Shown: positions 62,074 to 64,000 of the stretch, piece by piece
Layout of the letters: every line of letters starts with the position of its first letter
Numbering within the stretch: the stretch's first letter is position 1
Assembly: GCA_030685235.1 (NCBI GenBank)
Contig: MU839245.1
Span: forward strand, 24,112-88,111
DNA length: 64,000 bases
Source of the DNA: Copromyces sp. CBS 386.78
Lineage: Eukaryota > Ascomycota > Sordariomycetes > Sordariales > Sordariaceae
Direction of reading: 5' to 3'
The notes under the pieces: generated by a model
Seen by the model: the letters and a program-made list of their open reading frames with translations, nothing else
Databases searched by the model: none
What the model was told of the DNA's origin: nothing
Position numbers and translations under genes: made by a program

Positions 62074-63733
62074 ATGTCCGCCAACGCGTCGGCAGTGCCC
62101 TCGAGGCAAACAACAATGACAAGCACCGCCGGCGATGACTTGGCCATTCCCGAGTTCGATCCCAACAGCGTACGCCTCTAAGCCCTTCGCTAGATCTTGC
62201 CCACCTACACGGCGAACGTCACTAACACGCTTCTTTCCCAGACCGCCGGTATTCTTGTCCAACGTCTCCGAGCATGGAAGCACGCCGTCGCCTACCTCGA
62301 AGACTACGTCGAGGCCGTTGAGAAGGTTCACCACTCTCAAGCTAAGGAATACGAGAAGGTCTTGAAGGTAAGGGAGCCCGCTACAAGCACATGGTTCTGT
62401 ATCGCGGCCCTGTTATGAATATACTTACATCGTTCGGCAGACCATTTCCCACCCCCTGAGGGAAGGGGATCACTTCTCCCAGCTTTCCACCAATGTCGCC
62501 GGTGTCGCGACCATGTTCGAGGTTCTGCGCGCCAATACCCAAGGCATGATCACCAGCAACGTCGAGACGCAGAAGAAACTCAAGGAAACCGTCCTCCACG
62601 ACCTGAAGAGCCTGCACAACGAAATCAAGGACTATTCCAAGAGGCTCTCTCACGGCCTGAACAAGGGCGCTAAGGCAGTCGAGAAATCCCGCAACACGAC
62701 TCAAAAGCATATCGAGCTGCTCGGCCAGCACGTTGCCTCCTTCGGAGCGAGCGGCGTCGAGCTCACTCCGGCCGATGATCCCTATGTTCTTCGCCAGGGC
62801 GTCATCTACCGCCTCTACAACCAGATCCAAGATGAAAACGTCCATCGCACCGAACTCATCACCGCCCAAGCCCAGTTCAAGGATTTCGAGGTCAAGGTCG
62901 TTAAGTGCATCCAAAAGGCCATGGAGGACTTGAACACGCTCGCCGGTGGTCATGCCGAGCATATTCGTAGTCTCTACTCCCAAGTGCTCCAGACCGCCCA
63001 GAACATCCCGCCCGAGTTCGAGTGGCAGGAATTCAGGGCTCGCAGGGCCGACGTTCTCGTTAACGAAAATGAACCGCCTCGTGAACTCGAACACCTCCTT
63101 CCCCTGGTTCCCAACAACGATAACCCCTCTACCAAGGCGCTCATCGAAGGCTCGCTCGACCGCAAGTCTCGTAACAAGCTCTCGTGGGGCTACAGCACCG
63201 GCTACTACGTCGTTACCCCTGCCAGGTACCTCCACGAATTCAAGGACAACGATCCCAAGCGCAAGGATCCCCAGCCTGAACTCAGCATTTACCTGCCCGA
63301 TGCCATCATCGGCGCCCCCAACGGCGAGAAGTTCCACGTCAAGGGCAAGGACAAGTCCAAGGGCATCACCAGCAAGTTGGCCGGCACCTCGGAGTTGCAG
63401 TTCAAGGCCCACAGCGTCGCGGAAGCCCAGAAGTGGTTCGATGTCATTAGGAATGTCACCAGCGCTCTTGGTCCTGGCGTAGCCACACCCCTCACCACTC
63501 CCACCCCGGACGTCGAGGACAAGAGGCTCGAGGCTGCGACCAACAACCTGACCCTGAACGAGGCTCAGACCCTGCCACCGTCGCCCCATGAGACTGGTGT
63601 GGTTTCCAGCCCGACCAACATTTCACCTGTTGATGCCAAGGCTCCTGTTGCCACCGCTCCTCCTACTTATGCTGCTGCGGGTGACGCGAAGGCGCCTGCT
63701 GCTGCCCCGGAGAAGGGTGCTTTGCCTAACTAG
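62074..63733 (+). CDS. SLM1: SLM1/SLM2-like F-BAR and PH domain protein, 3 exons
   Basis: Exons 62074-62169, 62242-62367 and 62441-63733 are all phase 0 and give 504 codons; introns are 72 nt (CACTAACAC branch region) and 73 nt. The N-terminus is MSANASAVPSRQTTMTSTAG. A helical BAR-type region covers about residues 35-290, with RLRAWKHAVAYLEDYVEAVE, LKSLHNEIKDYSKRL, and FKDFEVKVVKCIQKAMEDL. The PH domain is at about 306-416 (ALIEGSLDRKSRNKLSWGYS, GYYVVTPARYLHEFK, and an EAQKWFDVIRNV helix). The tail is Pro/Ala/Thr-rich. Yeast Slm1/2 bind PI(4,5)P2 at eisosomes and pass membrane-stress signals to TORC2 and calcineurin; that role is inferred. The minus-strand 402-codon frame over exon 3 is a codon-bias shadow. 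Confidence 0.87.
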
Positions 63734-63856
63734 TAGGGTGGCATTCACCTAGGAATCGGGTCTAATTATGATGATGATGGGAGCCGAGAAGATGAGGCAA
63801 GAACTGATGTGATACGCCAAAAAAAAAATGAAAACAAGAACCCTGTCATGGAAACC

Positions 63857-63908
<52 letters not shown>

Positions 63909-64000
63909 GAGGGGGGGAAACAAAGAACAAAAAAAAAAAATAAAAACAAAACCACACCAAGACGGGGGCCAAAAGGCGCCCCCCAAAGCACAGAAGTGGA
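63734..64000. other. 3' flank of SLM1-like gene with A48 run and homopolymer-rich tail
   Basis: An uninterrupted A run spans 63858-63905. After it come GGGGGGG, A10-11, GGGGG and CCCCCC runs up to the window edge. The density of homopolymers after the long A run looks unlike the rest of the gene segment and could reflect sequencing or assembly error rather than biology. Confidence 0.6.

Noticed and set aside
62381..63589. 402-codon minus-strand open frame
   Set aside because: Antisense of the SLM1-like exon 3; a shadow caused by GC-rich third codon positions.

Overview
The window looks like nuclear DNA of a filamentous ascomycete, probably a Sordariomycete. Four conserved fungal genes carry short introns (63-100 nt) with CTRAY-type branch points. 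A long AT-dominated block shows the classic mark of repeat-induced point mutation (RIP): TpA is everywhere, CpA/TpG is scarce and CpG survives. The class assignment is inference from gene style and RIP, not from a species marker.

Layout. 1-8225 is a GC-balanced gene segment: the 5' end of an SFT1-type Golgi SNARE gene (minus strand), a shared 1.2 kb divergent upstream region, a complete YSC84/LSB3 gene (SYLF plus SH3), then about 5.4 kb of gene-poor DNA with two small MITE-like elements. 8226-50690 is the RIP block. In order it holds unidentified fossil reading frames, three families of degenerate tandem repeats, an unmutated 827-bp element with 167-bp terminal inverted repeats (8-bp TSD, telomere-like motif, 9-bp minisatellite core), and a four-piece nest of chromodomain Ty3/gypsy retrotransposons with three exact 5-bp TSDs. 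The nest sits inside another fossil frame that rejoins in phase when it is removed. Next come a second 9.7-kb chromovirus with an extra 3' open frame and 121-bp tandem repeats. 50691-51117 is a small GC-balanced island, into which a Ty1/copia element (51123-56868, TSD AAAGA, minus strand) inserted. 56874-64000 returns to gene DNA: a CreD-like alpha-arrestin gene, another MITE, and an SLM1-like F-BAR/PH gene.

The four host genes share a membrane-traffic and cortex theme: Golgi SNARE, endocytic actin-patch protein, ubiquitin-ligase adaptor for permease endocytosis, and PI(4,5)P2-binding eisosome/TORC2 protein. I see no sign that they are a functional cluster. The transposable elements all look dead; reading frames carry dense TAA/TAG and catalytic Asp to Asn changes expected from RIP. 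The most informative structures are the nested retrotransposon stack with its uneven RIP, the long-TIR element, and the extra frame in the second chromovirus.
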